Positions 21,701 through 58,987 of a DNA stretch of 64,000 nt are shown here, one piece after another. A model generated the notes under the pieces. That model was not told the origin of the DNA and ran no database searches. It saw nothing but the letters and a program-made list of their open reading frames with translations. Where the stretch lies: assembly GCA_963942565.1 (NCBI GenBank), contig OZ012694.1, positions 35,738,394 through 35,802,393 on the forward strand, in the 5' to 3' direction. Position numbers and translations under genes: made by a program. Positions within the stretch are counted from its first letter, which is position 1; each line of letters begins with the position of its first letter. This DNA is from Maea johnstoni. Lineage: Eukaryota; Annelida; Polychaeta; Spionida; Magelonidae.

Positions 21701-24700
21701 TTTTGGTGATATAGAATCTGTCCCTCTTGTTTATAAACCGGCGTTTAATTGCGAAGGTATACCCTGTGCACTCACTTTTCTATCTGTGATATTTATGGCT
21801 GACAGCACCCCAAGTATATCATACGTATCACTGTCATCATCCTCCCCATCATCCATCTCCTCGTCAACCTCACTTTGCTGAAATACAAACGCAAGAAACA
21901 TGCTCATGTAAAATTTGACTGAAAGGTGCTTTCCTAATTTGTTTATTGAACACTTTTCAACTATTTTCAAAAATATAACTCTATATAGTATCTTTAATTT
22001 ACAAATGTCACTATGTATATGCTCTATGTTCTTATTTCCTGCCTCCCAAGCCAGATTCAGTATCATCCCTAAAGATAGGTGGCACATCCATATACTAGAT
22101 AGGATAACTGAAAATACAGCATGACTAAACCTCTGGTGTGGCAATTGTATAAACTAGATAAACAACAGTAGTGCCCTTATATATATGTGAGCATTTATTC
22201 ATATCAAATATGGTAAAACACGGTATTAAAGCCTAGTGGCTAGGCCAGCCTTACCATTATCACACTGCCGATGTAGTTCTGTTCGATGATTGTGTCCGTA
22301 ATTTCTGAGATGTTAATGTTGGCCTTGAGGAAGAGTTGGCCCAGAAGCTTCCTGATTCCATGGAAGTCACAGTCCTCTGGATTACGAGCCTCAAAGTCCA
22401 CCAGGATCTCCTAGGAGGGTTGAAAGAAGACAGACTTAGACTCATTTGTATAACCTGTTTAATCCAGACCTGTTTAATGCTCAGCATTAAGGACCAGAAA
22501 TTTCAATACCGTGAAGACAACAACGGACATATGTGTAACTTCTGTGTACCCAATAATATGTGCAAGCCAAACCAAGCTTAGAGTGTAATAAGTATGGTGT
22601 TATGTGTTTCATACACTGTTTGGATGACAACCCCTCCCTTTCCTACCAAAACCCATAGGCTTGCCTAAAATTTCTTTCCTATTTGTCTATCTATTTCCTA
22701 TTTGGTTTCCATTTGGGGGAGGGATTTTCCCACAAAAAATGATGAAAAATCAATATAAAATGAATGCGCCAGAATAGTTCACCATCTAAGAAAGTTAAAT
22801 TTGCTTCTCCATCACACCTTGCTTAATTTACCTTATCCATGAAGACAATGGCATCAATATCATCAGGAAAGTTTAATTCACAGGGAATGGGGAAAGGCAA
22901 AGTTCACTAATCATTCATTGTCACACACAGGGAAAAACGTTTGTCAATCAGTAGAATTGAAATGTAAAGTTGGGTTAAACTTTGTATCTTCTCTCTGTGT
23001 AATCAGTAGTATTACTCTATATAAACAGAGGGGTAAGAATGAATTGTAGTCAGGACGGCCAATGCATGTGATGGCTGGTGGTGAAGACAGCCCCAACAAA
23101 GAAATATTAAAACTTGAAATTAAAGCTTGAAATTAATTTATGATGTTTACATCCATGTTCCCTCAGTGTAATAGTTCACCTTTCAGAGGAAGGCCAGTAG
23201 CTGCTGATAACAGTATAGGTCAACTTGTAACTAATTAAGTCAACTTGCACCCAAACTGCTTTATACCAAGAATGCATTTTTTTCAAAATATTTCACTAAT
23301 CAGGAAGTAAATCTTGGTACCAAAGGCCGAATATGCAGCAGACAGTCAAGCAAAAAATAGGTAGTTAAGAAATAAGGTATTCATATCCTACTTAATCTCC
23401 CGGTTGTCTGAGAGACTGCTAAGTACTGTTTTAAAATTTGAGAAATATCCAATCAGAACATTTTAGTTACTTTTTTGACAGACTGCTTGATTATAGATGG
23501 TGAAGTTTGAATTGAAGAAAAAGAACTTCCAACGATATCTTTTCATTTTGTTAAAAAAAATGGATAATCCAATATAAAATACATTCTAAAATCAATCTGC
23601 AGATTTGACAATCAGCCGTCTGGCAATTGGGTGTCTAACCGACACCCATAAAACATGGGCCACATTTCAAGTCTATACCTACTGGCTAAAACTTTTCATA
23701 TGTATGTATGTATGTTTATTGACTGTAATGGGTACATTACAAAATCTTACGCAACATAAATTATAATAACATAATAACTTAAGTAAATCATAAATACAAA
23801 AATGAAATATAAATTATAGAATATCTTACTATATATACAATTATGTACAAGATGATGTATATGATTGCATACAGCCCATTGCATGGCATTACGCCCGAAA
23901 TCCCATTATTCTCCCCTTCCCCAGGCCCAACATGCCCCAACTTCAGTCACCTAAGTTTCTTTATTCTACTTTCTTCTTTTTTATCTCTTTTGTTCTTTGT
24001 TGTTCATTTCCAATATTGCTAGTCAAATCCATTTTTATAGGTTCATTCTCTCATGAGATCCAACACATGAATGGTTCAATTAGTTAGAGGGAGAGAAGGG
24101 TAAAGAAGCTATTTTTCAGTTGCAAATTTAGTAAGATTTCTCAGTTACTTAGTTATTGTATAAGTGGTATTTTTTCGAGCATTTAATTTTCACTATTTTC
24201 GCACTCCCCACAATAGTGCCAAAAAACATCCTAATCAAATAAATATTCTACTTTCTGTATGGTTTAGTTTGTCGTGCTTGGCGCTGCTTGCATGCGTGAA
24301 TTTAAAGTAGCACAAATACTCTCCAGCAGGGCTGTTAAGCGAAAATTTCAGCACTCCAAATAAAAGCTGTACACAGTATTCTTAATATAGTTGTAAATGC
24401 ATTTTACTGGCTGATTGCAGAGAAGCTAAGAATTCTGAGTATTAAACTTAATCGGTGACCGCCTCTGATAGGCCAGTTGCTGCGCAGGGCTGCTTACTTT
24501 ACCACTATCAGACACACCTAGGTAATGTATATCTCTCCCACTATCTATTTTAATCTTGGGCTTATTGGGCCTGGGTCATAATGGGATTTTGGTGTACATA
24601 TTGGGCAGACACCATATCATTGCACAGATGCATGTAGTCATCAATGCAAACATCAATACTGTGAATAGAAATGGCAATCACCGGATATGCAAACTGCAGG

Positions 24701-26094
24701 TCTCGCTTAACAGCCTGGACACAACTCAAAGCCAGGATGTTGACAAGAACCGCTCAAGAGGTGTGTTACTATATAATAGTGATGGGACGATGATCGACTG
24801 TAGTCGAAAGTCGTCAGCAAGTTAACAGTAACCAATTAATCGGCTGGAGACTTTACACCTAATTGTTAGTCGGTATAATAGCCCATTAAGCCAGCCCACA
24901 TCCTCTAAGGTCAAAGGGTTCCTTGCCAGATATCCCACAGAGAAAGTTACTTGTCTCAAGTACTGACCTACTGGCCTGTTTATACCTTCTAAGAGCCAGC
25001 ACTGTAATAGGTCTAGTATGGGTCATGCAAGTAGTAAGTAATAGCATACCAAGAAGTATACCTACTGACTCTGATAAAAACTGGGGTACTGAGCAAACTA
25101 GATATTTCAGATTCCTTCTAAATGTAGAAATATGAGTTGGATGAAATGTGTTCTATGATGTGTCTTTCATTATTTTTCTAAAGACATCTTTTAATGCCTT
25201 CATACATATTGTAAAAAGTATTTTGATTTATTAGAATACTGGTAATTTGTCTCAAAGTTACTGAATAAAAATAAGAAAGAAAACATACAAGTATATCTAA
25301 CCTGCACTGTTTACATGTATAATCCTTCATAGCATAAATCAAAAACACTTGAGAAAGTTTGATGCCAAGATAGAATAGATAATATGAAATAGTACAATAT
25401 TATAATAAGTGTTAACATGCTAAACTTAAGCTTTGACAAGCAAACATTCTCATGAAAGTGCGATGAACCGATTAATCGGTGATAGTCGGTTGGCCTAGCT
25501 GACTGATGATCGGTTGGGAAAATTCAACTGACTCCCACCACTACTATATAATGTAAATTATATGAGAGCCCTCATTGGTCTTTGTATCCTATTGAGTATT
25601 GACGTCACATTGACACTAGACTCGGCAAGATTAGGTGTGTCCAGGGCTTTGAAAGGGATCCTATGACAATTGGTATGTGGCTACCAATCCATGTTTTGAT
25701 TCATCTGAGAAACAAATGGAGCAAAAGGGGCAGGGAAACAGGTCATTGTCCTGCAGCGACAACATTGAGAGTTGAAATTAATCTATTGAACAGCTCTTCA
25801 AACAGAGTGTAGCAAGGAAAATGAGAACTAAGATTGCTAACGACTTCACACTGTTTATCTTGGTTCCAATTTGAAGTGGGGGTCTATGCCTATGCCATGG
25901 CAGGAGGATGACAGCTGAGCAGCTTAGATGCATCACAACCTGATATTTTGAAAAAAAAAACGTACTTCATTCACAACTTCTTCATCATCCTCACTTTCCT
26001 CTCCAATACAATCCCCATCAGCCTCAGGGTCACTACCTGCGTCAGGAATTTCCATATCTTCCTCAACAACACGTTTCTTCTTGGGGGCTGCCAT
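18695..26094 (-). CDS. bccip: BCCIP orthologue (BRCA2- and CDKN1A-interacting protein), 6 coding exons, 304 aa
   Basis: Coding exons in transcript order: 26094-25966, 22410-22255, 21877-21776, 21146-20962, 20136-19971, 18871-18695. Phases (0,0,0,2,0) close to 915 nt. The N-terminus has an SV40-like nuclear signal, PKKKRVVEED, then an acidic stretch to about residue 43. Blocks such as 'HGIRKLLGQLFLKA', 'QNYIGSVI', 'VGLVLSERLVNIPAQIA', 'FTNAEDEYFHK' and 'RTVMFIPGNK' match human BCCIP (beta form 314 aa). The BCCIP/Bcp1 family is nuclear and linked to BRCA2/p21 function and, as Bcp1, to ribosomal-protein handling. The exon 5 acceptor is doubled (CACAGCACAG); only the first keeps the frame open. 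It is divergent from nup107. Odd feature: the terminal exon is followed by six tandem copies. Confidence 0.95.
18919..19168. mobile_element. MITE with CCGTAAA.TCTCGGAAAT-type ends, short copy
   Basis: The left end is 'ctgtaaactctccgtaattt'; the right end, reversed, is 'cccgtaaattctgggaaattt'. Both continue into 'aggacac/agaccacc', so the ends are imperfect inverted repeats of 30 bp or more. A longer relative occupies 32456-33548. It lies in bccip intron 5. Confidence 0.6.
19169..19970. other. Remainder of bccip intron 5
   Basis: Intronic AT-rich sequence with a triple 'gtgctctgagag' (about 19180-19210) and a CCCATTCATGCC-family scrap near 19260. Nothing else is recognised. Confidence 0.4.
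22411..24776. other. bccip intron 1, left part
   Basis: No supported exon. From about 23700 a run of 'tatg' repeats precedes a T-rich, pyrimidine-rich stretch (23940-24010) that could be an old retroelement end, but no coding motif is visible. Confidence 0.4.
24777..25543. mobile_element. hAT-like non-autonomous element with 8-bp target duplication
   Basis: The termini read TAGTGATGGGA and, on the other strand, TAGTGGTGGGA, a common hAT-superfamily end. They are flanked by the 8-bp direct repeat CTATATAA (24769-24776 and 25544-25551). Subterminal 'cgattaatcggt' blocks are present at both ends. At 767 bp with no conserved transposase frame, it looks like a deletion derivative. It lies in bccip intron 1. 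Confidence 0.8.
25552..25965. other. bccip intron 1, right part
   Basis: No recognised feature until the exon 1 donor (GAA|GTACGT on the minus strand). Confidence 0.4.
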
Positions 26095-26379
26095 GTTGGA
26101 TGTTGTGCGAGAATTGACGAGATTTCAATTTCCGGTGTCAAAACTTATATTCTCTTTGTGCCACAATAACTAAGTACAGATTCATGCGAATTAAGATTTC
26201 AAAACTAAAACAGAACAAAAACTTCACTATATAATATTGATCGTACAATATCCACTGTCAAATGATTGAAAGGTTTTCATCACGTGCGAGATTGTGCGAG
26301 ACTTTGCCGGCAATGGCTGCTGGCATGAGGCGGGAATGAATTTGAAATCCTTGTAAAACTCCCAATTTTAAGGTTAAAT
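26095..26379. promoter_or_regulatory. Shared bidirectional promoter of bccip and nup107
   Basis: Only 285 bp separate the divergent start codons. Visible sites: an ETS-like TTCCGG near 26130, an E-box CACGTG at 26281-26286, three TGCGAG motifs (one at about 26107 near bccip, two at about 26285-26300), and YY1-like AACATGGC overlapping the bccip ATG on the minus strand. No TATA box stands at a normal distance from either start. Both genes are housekeeping in character, which fits a compact shared promoter. Confidence 0.7.
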
Positions 26380-52574
<26,195 letters not shown>

Positions 52575-52599
52575 GCTTGGTCTGGTGGTCGGAAGTCTG

Positions 52600-52990
52600 T
52601 GAGATTTCCCAGGAGATTGTATGAAAGCCATGAGCTATCTCATGAGCTGAGTCTGATTGTCTGAAGTCTGTGTGATATCTCCTGAGCTGAGCTGAATGAG
52701 ATGGTCTAAAGACTTTGAAATATCTACTGAGCTATGAGATGGTTTGAAGAATATCTCCTGAGCTGAGCTGAATGAGATGGTCTAAAGACTTTGAAATATC
52801 TACTGAGCTATGAGATGGTTTGAAGAATATCTCCTGAGCTGAGCTGAATGAGATGGTCTAAAGACTTTGAAATATCTACTGAGCTTTGAGATGGTTTGAA
52901 GAATATCTGAGCTGAGCTGTGTGAGATGGTCTGCAGCCTGTGAGATATCTACTGAGCTGATTAAAATGGTCTCGAGCCTTTGAGAAGATG
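52600..52990 (+). repeat. 76-bp tandem repeat in the nup107 3' UTR
   Basis: Three full 76-bp units starting at 52681, 52757 and 52833, with diverged partial units on each side. 'gagctgagctgaatgagatggtct' is the core. 'gagctgag' resembles the last nup107 codons (CTGAGCTGAGC), so the array may have grown from the end of the coding region. Confidence 0.85.
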
Positions 52991-53423
52991 TCTACTTAGG
53001 TAACTGAGTGAGATGGTCTGAAGACTACCATATACCCTGTTGGAAAGAAGGACTAGCAAACCAGTCTAGAGGACCCCACCCCTACTTTGCATTTATAAGT
53101 CATTTTATGAATGTAATCCCCTTCCTTCTGTATGTATGTAAAGTATATTGAGCTGAGCATCATTTTGAATTGATGTATGACTGATATGATGGGGTTATCC
53201 CTTAAAAGAAAAGATTTTGCCCTCACACTGCAGGGTCAATATTCCCAACATAAACCTAGTTTAAGGGGGGGGGGGGGGAGGGTGAGACTCTTGCAGGAAA
53301 TCTAGTGTAACAAGGACCAGTGCTAAAAAGGGTTTGACAAAATGGACAACATGTCATGATGGTTTAGCCGTCCCTTCCCTACAACATCTACCTCAAGCCT
53401 GTCCTAGTGTGGTTGACTGCAGG

Positions 53424-53690
53424 GCCATGGCCAGGGTTTAGGATCGGGGCATCAAAAATTCTTCAAGTGAGACGGACAGGTCTTAAAATTTTGGTGTCCT
53501 TTTTCAAGAGACACATTCATAAAAAGTCATTAACATGACGTTCTGACATTCATATTGACATGAAACTTTAAAACAAGTTGGTTAAAATTGCAAATCTAAG
53601 AGTTCATGTACTACAATATTTTGATGCTCTTATGTGCATATTAGGGGTGCCCAAATGATTCTCCAGTATCCTCTCTGGCTAAAGCCCTGG
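53424..53690. mobile_element. GGTCTTAGCCAG MITE (family D), diverged
   Basis: 'ggccatggccagggtttagg' to 'cctctctggctaaagccctgg', with internal 'ggtgtcctttttcaagag' and 'ggggtgcccaaat'. It is within the nup107 3' UTR. Confidence 0.5.
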
Positions 53691-53777
53691 CCTGCAGTGC
53701 AGAGTATATGTTTGTATGATGTCCTATGAGACAGCAATTTTGTACTTGATGATGTCTTGTATCTACATATTTGTATG

Positions 53778-53783
53778 AATAAA
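53778..53783 (+). terminator. nup107 poly(A) signal
   Basis: AATAAA followed within 30 nt by a GT-rich stretch (tgtgtgtttg), the normal arrangement for cleavage and polyadenylation. Confidence 0.75.
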
Positions 53784-53923
53784 GTGAAATAAGAAGTCTA
53801 ATGTGTGTTTGTATTCCTCTTTCCTACTGTATTGTATATAACTGCTCGTAAGTAAGTTAATTGTTGTTGATAGATAATGTATTATCCAATTGAGATAAGA
53901 GCAATGATCACATATGGAGTATT

Positions 53924-54722
<799 letters not shown>

Positions 54723-54965
54723 GGTAGACTCTAAATCCCCGCAGATGTCAGGAATGATGTCATGGAAACTTGTGATCTTGGAATCCCCTACCTAAGGTCA
54801 GGGTTAGGGTTAGTAATCAGTTTTAGGGCTAGGGTAAGGTAATCCTAACCCTAACCCTGGATCTGATTCCTAACCCTTACCCTTAACCTTACCCTTATCC
54901 TAGGTAGGGGATTCCAAGATCACAAGTTTCCATGACGTCATTCCTGTGGGGATTTAGAGTCTACC
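54723..54965. mobile_element. Foldback MITE with TTAGGG-like core
   Basis: The arms (about 54723-54795 and 54900-54965) are near-perfect inverted repeats starting GGTAGACTCTAAATCCCC. The loop is rich in 'ggttaggg' and 'ccctaaccct', resembling telomere repeats. The element is 243 bp with no clear target duplication. Confidence 0.8.
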
Positions 54966-55234
54966 ACTTCGGCTAGTCAACTAAGAAGGTAATGGTAACT
55001 TTTCAGAGACTAGGAGTCCAGTCTAGGTTGAGGACAATGGCTGTGCTCACCTCTCCCCGACCTTTGGTGGGATAGAGGAATTCTCTTTGATTGCTCTTAT
55101 ATAAGCACACCCGCTGAAGACAATAATAGCTTATCCATTATTCCCTCTACTGGAACAGGAAACATTGAATCGTAGGTGACCCTTTTGCAGAGGGCAGAGG
55201 GTATCTCCAGTACCAAAACTACAGGGAGCCATAG

Positions 55235-55543
55235 TATTAGTCAGGAGGGCTTCTGGGTGTCATGTGGACACCTACACCCTCAGAAATCACCCCTAAGGAC
55301 ATCCAAAATATTTTGTAAGGAATATCTTAAAATGTCTTTTTCAAGCATATGATTGACTTTTTTCACCTTAATACAGTTCCCATAACATTGTATAGGGCTA
55401 TTATGCCTCGTTTCAATTAATAATACATGTTTATGGTTGTAATCTGAGTATATTATGTGCTCTTCCTTATTAATAGGACACCCAAAAATTAATATTATTG
55501 ACAATTATAGGCACCCAGTCTCTTAATCCTGACTCAGACCCTA
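55235..55543. mobile_element. GGTCTTAGCCAG MITE (family D), inverse orientation
   Basis: Reversed, it carries the family blocks 'actgggtgcc', 'ggtgtcc' and 'gggtgtaggtgtcc'. The termini are diverged. Confidence 0.6.
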
Positions 55544-55904
55544 CATGTGGTGCTATGAAGTTTGATCTACGGTCATTTACTATATATTCTTTTCTTCGTT
55601 TATGCATACATATCTGCACAGTCAACCATTATCTATCATTCCCATTGTTCTGAAATACTGTACAATTTTAAATGAAGATAAAAATGGATATGTAGCTAGA
55701 AACCAATTACTATATGTGCTGTAGTGCAGGACTGGCTATGCCAGGGGTCTTGAATCTGGCCTAACTGTGACGTTACTTGAAGACAAAGATCAATGAGGGC
55801 CCTCGTAACCTGCACGCAAATATGTGCAGTACGCAGCTTTTTTGGCTATTCGCCGCAGCCAGCCTGTTCAGGTTGACCTGCTGGTTTTATAGACACTTGT
55901 TTTT

Positions 55905-56005
55905 ATTCATCTAAGGTAAAATGTTAAAGATAATACGCCAATTAAGATGTAATGTATTCTGATAGTTAAAGATAATACGCCAATTAAGATGTAATGTATT
56001 CCAAT
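55905..56005. repeat. Direct duplication, about 50 bp
   Basis: 'gttaaagataatacgccaat' plus 'taagatgtaatgtattc' occurs twice in tandem at about 55923 and 55966. No gene is recognised from 55544 to 56770. Confidence 0.8.
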
Positions 56006-56770
56006 AATATAGAACATAAGGGTATTTACTTAGTGCTGGTTTGACGCTGTATTACCTGTTGATAATGGTAATGCTAATTATGAATTCCATTTCGACAGGT
56101 CCATGCTTGCATTAATCTTTTATTTCCTATTTGACCCCCAAGAGATCCTAGCATTGATCTGAGTGGTTATGGACGTGTTATGAATTGTTGCATAACTTGT
56201 GAGTAATTAAGCTGACAATGGAAATGTTATGAATACAGATATTAGTCAAATACGGCATTTTACAAAATGTGAAAATGGAAGAAAAGTATACGAATTAATA
56301 TGAATTTCAATCAACAGGTTCGCATTTTTCCTGGCTGCATGTAATATACATGTATGAGGTAAACACACATGTGAATGCAGCGAAGCCCTTTTCAGATAGC
56401 ATGCATTAAGTCACATTTTCCTACTTGGCGCTTTTTCTTCGAATTTTATTACTCAAGCCGAAGTGGACATTTTCAAGAGGTCTTTAGTTATCGTTTCTGA
56501 AACCTAAATGTAAACCAACATAGGTTTATCGAATATTCTGCGTGTTGAATAGCCATACAAACGAACCACTGATACACAATAAATACTCGAGGCGGACTAG
56601 TATTAAAAGGTATGAAGGTGTAACGGCTTAACGATACATTTACATGTATACCAATTCCAGGAATGAACATCTAAAGACGGATTAACCTAATATTTCCTGG
56701 CTGGATAACCCTTTTCATGGGTTACCTTTTCATGGGTTAACCCTTTCCCATTGGGAGTGTGCACACAGCC
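56006..56770. other. Intergenic, no feature recognised
   Basis: Unique sequence, apart from CCCATTCATGCC-family scraps around 56690-56760. Confidence 0.4.
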
Positions 56771-56985
56771 TTAACCCTTATGCTGCTGGTGGCTGATTTG
56801 GCGCTTACAAAATGATGCAAAAAACCTAAAAAGTGACTGAAACCCTGGCGCATGGGTAATCATCTCAGAGTACCCGACGAGAGTTTTCCAATGATTACCA
56901 ACATGAAAGGGTTTAGATATTTTTCAAAACTATTTGCATCCGAGTGTTCTTTGGATGAAAGTAGCCTTAGCATTGGAAGGGTTAA
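56771..56985. mobile_element. TTAA-CCCTT MITE (family A), complete copy
   Basis: TTAACCCTTATGCTGCTGG at the left and CATTGGAAGGGTTAA at the right; both ends read TTAACCCTT inward. The best complete family A copy in the window. Confidence 0.82.
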
Positions 56986-57167
56986 CCCATTACAAAATGA
57001 TGCAAAAAAACTGAAAAATGACTAAAACCCTTGCACAAAGGTACTCATCTGATAGATCTCAGCGAGAGCTGTCCAGTGAATACCAACATGACAGGGTTTA
57101 TATGGTTTTCAAAAAGTTTGCGCCCTTGTGCTGTGGACGGAAGTAACCTCAGCATTGAAAGGGTTAA
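56986..57167. mobile_element. TTAA-CCCTT MITE (family A), adjacent copy
   Basis: Starts immediately after the previous copy in the same orientation ('cccattacaaaatgatgcaa') and ends 'agcattgaaagggttaa', so the two share a boundary TTAA. Either tandem insertion or local duplication would explain it. Confidence 0.75.
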
Positions 57168-57652
57168 AACTGAACTGAACTTATTGTCTGGAATATATCG
57201 AAATATTTTGATAACGCGACAAATTTTGAAAAATATTTGACTGAACTATGTTGATGTAGGTAGATTTATCATTACCTCTAAACATTTTAAATACATGTAG
57301 TTGAGGACTTATGTGCCCAGTTGTTAGACCCCAGAAATAAATATCTAAAGATAGATTAACCATATATTGACGGCTGAATAGCCCCAATTGATGGCTTAAC
57401 CCTCCCCAGCGTGAGTGTGGACACAGCCTGAATTCTGAACTTCATCCTTATCCTGTTGGGCCTAACAGGCCATTGAGTCACCAAATCAGTGTGCTGGATA
57501 GACCACACTATAGTGTACATTATGCTATTTGGCTCCTAAATTTTGATGATATATGCTAAACCAATGAGTTATTGATATATAATGTACTGTATTGTTTCCA
57601 CAAACACTAAAGTCTTAAAAAATGCACGTATAAAAAAAAAAGAAAAAGAAGT
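57168..57652. other. Intergenic, no feature recognised
   Basis: About 57345-57440 resembles 56660-56770 ('ctaaaga..gattaacc.atat'), a diverged direct repeat carrying TTAA-element scraps. Confidence 0.4.
57629..57650 (-). terminator. Pol III terminator of tRNA-Gly
   Basis: On the minus strand the tRNA is followed by CAAC, then a T-rich run (TTCTTTTTCTTTTTTTTTT), a strong RNA polymerase III stop. Confidence 0.85.
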
Positions 57653-57723
57653 TGCATGGACCGGGAATCGAACCCGGGCCTCCCGCGTGGCAGGCGAGAA
57701 TTCTACCACTGAACCATCCATGC
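57653..57723 (-). tRNA. tRNA-Gly (GCC)
   Basis: Read on the minus strand, the 71-nt gene runs from GCATGGATGGTTCAGTGGTA to GATTCCCGGTCCATGCA. It has an acceptor stem GCATGGA/TCCATGC, an A box TGGTTCAGTGG, anticodon loop CTGCCAC with anticodon GCC, and a B box GGTTCGATTCC. It has the sequence of the conserved animal tRNA-Gly-GCC with two compensating changes in the acceptor stem (a G-C pair turned into A-T), which argues that it is functional. There is no intron. A T-rich stretch (Pol III terminator) follows within 20 nt. A TGACGTCA palindrome lies 6 bp upstream. Confidence 0.97.
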
Positions 57724-57969
57724 TTACATGACGTCATGAGGGAAATTTGTGTTACTAGTATCATTCTATATATAGATGTGAATAGGCATTTCCGCTTAGG
57801 GGTATGGTGACTGCTTGAGTATGATCCACTAGACGTTCGTGCGCCCAATTCTCTGATTGTGGCTGTCTTGACAGCTATACCAACTATGAAAACAGCGCTG
57901 ACACATTACCAGTTTAGATACTTAGAGGAGCAATCGGACAGCGAGTGATCACGTGACCACACAAATAAC
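57724..57969. other. tRNA upstream region
   Basis: TGACGTCA at 57729-57736 and CACGTG near 57951. No coding feature. Confidence 0.4.
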
Positions 57970-58380
57970 CCGACAGTGCGTTTATTACACACTTCTAAGC
58001 ATTCTTTTATTATCGTCTGTCAGTGGAATGTTGAATCCTTGGCGTCGTTAGTGTTTGGGCGCCCTATATGTTGGTCATGGGCGTGTTATTTTTCGGAATT
58101 CTTCTTGACGAAGTGTTGGGATACATCTATGTTGTTCGGTGACCGCAGCGAGTGGTTATGCGAAGTGATTCAGTGACGTCATCGTCTGGTACTTTTTTTG
58201 AAAATGTCCAATGTATTTTATCACGCTTAGAATGATTTTATTATGATTAACTGTCAATAAAATGCTGTAGATTTGCCGTCGCTAGTGTCGTTGCGTATGT
58301 TTATGTTGCTACTGGCCGTGTTTATTGGAGAACTCTTTGTATATAGTGGCGTGCTTCGCCGCCCACCGCGTGTAGGAATT
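57970..58380. repeat. Diverged direct duplication, about 230-bp unit
   Basis: 'tta.cacacttctaagcattcttttattat...ctgtcagtggaatgttgaatcc.tggcgtcgttagtgt' (from 57978) is echoed from about 58218 ('ttatcacgcttagaatgattttattat...ctgtcaataaaatgctgtagatttgccgtcgctagtgt'). The two halves then continue in parallel. No conserved frame links them. Confidence 0.6.
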
Positions 58381-58984
58381 CAGTGGATGGACTATAGACT
58401 ATAGTGCCAGTCCTTTCAGTCTTGTGTTGAATAGATTGAATAGACTGGTGCCAGTTTCTTTAAGCTGTTGCGCGCCAACAATCAAGGGGAGGGGGGCGGG
58501 GTGGGAAGGTGCCGTTCAGCTGGGTGGACTCGTGCATAAAGCACACAACATATCATGGGATCATATCTAACTACAACAAAAGCTCAATTGTTCAATAGAG
58601 TGTAGTGAGATACAACTATAACAGCCATTGACATGCGGTCGCGGGCGCCTTTCACCGCACAACTTCGCGTTTTCCATCAAAATATTACATGCTCAATGCA
58701 CACTTTCCCTTCTAGAATTGAGTCCTTCTGGACTAAGCACACCTGTTCAGCGGCGGAAGGGGTGCAGATTTAGTAAATAAACCTCTGGTAGACGGGACTG
58801 AATACCAGGACAGTCCTAAACGTATAAAAAGTCACGTGAACAACCGTGTTTCCTAGAAGACTTACTTCACAATCACAGTCTTGACACAGATTATACGATC
58901 GTTGAAATTAATGGTTGTGTACGAAACTCGAAAGGACCATATTAATTACGCGACAGGCAGAAAGATATATACCAAACAAAAGAG
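58381..58984. other. Intergenic, no feature recognised
   Basis: A slightly GC-richer stretch with a G-rich run (58487-58507). No exon could be supported. Confidence 0.4.
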
Positions 58985-58987
58985 GGC

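Larger units (their letters stand above)
52575..53800 (+). other. nup107 3' UTR
   Basis: Runs from the stop codon to AATAAA at 53778-53783, about 1.2 kb. It begins with a 76-bp tandem repeat ('cctgagctgagctgaatgag' at 52681, 52757 and 52833) and ends with a decayed family D element (about 53424-53690) and the poly(A) signal. Confidence 0.7.
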
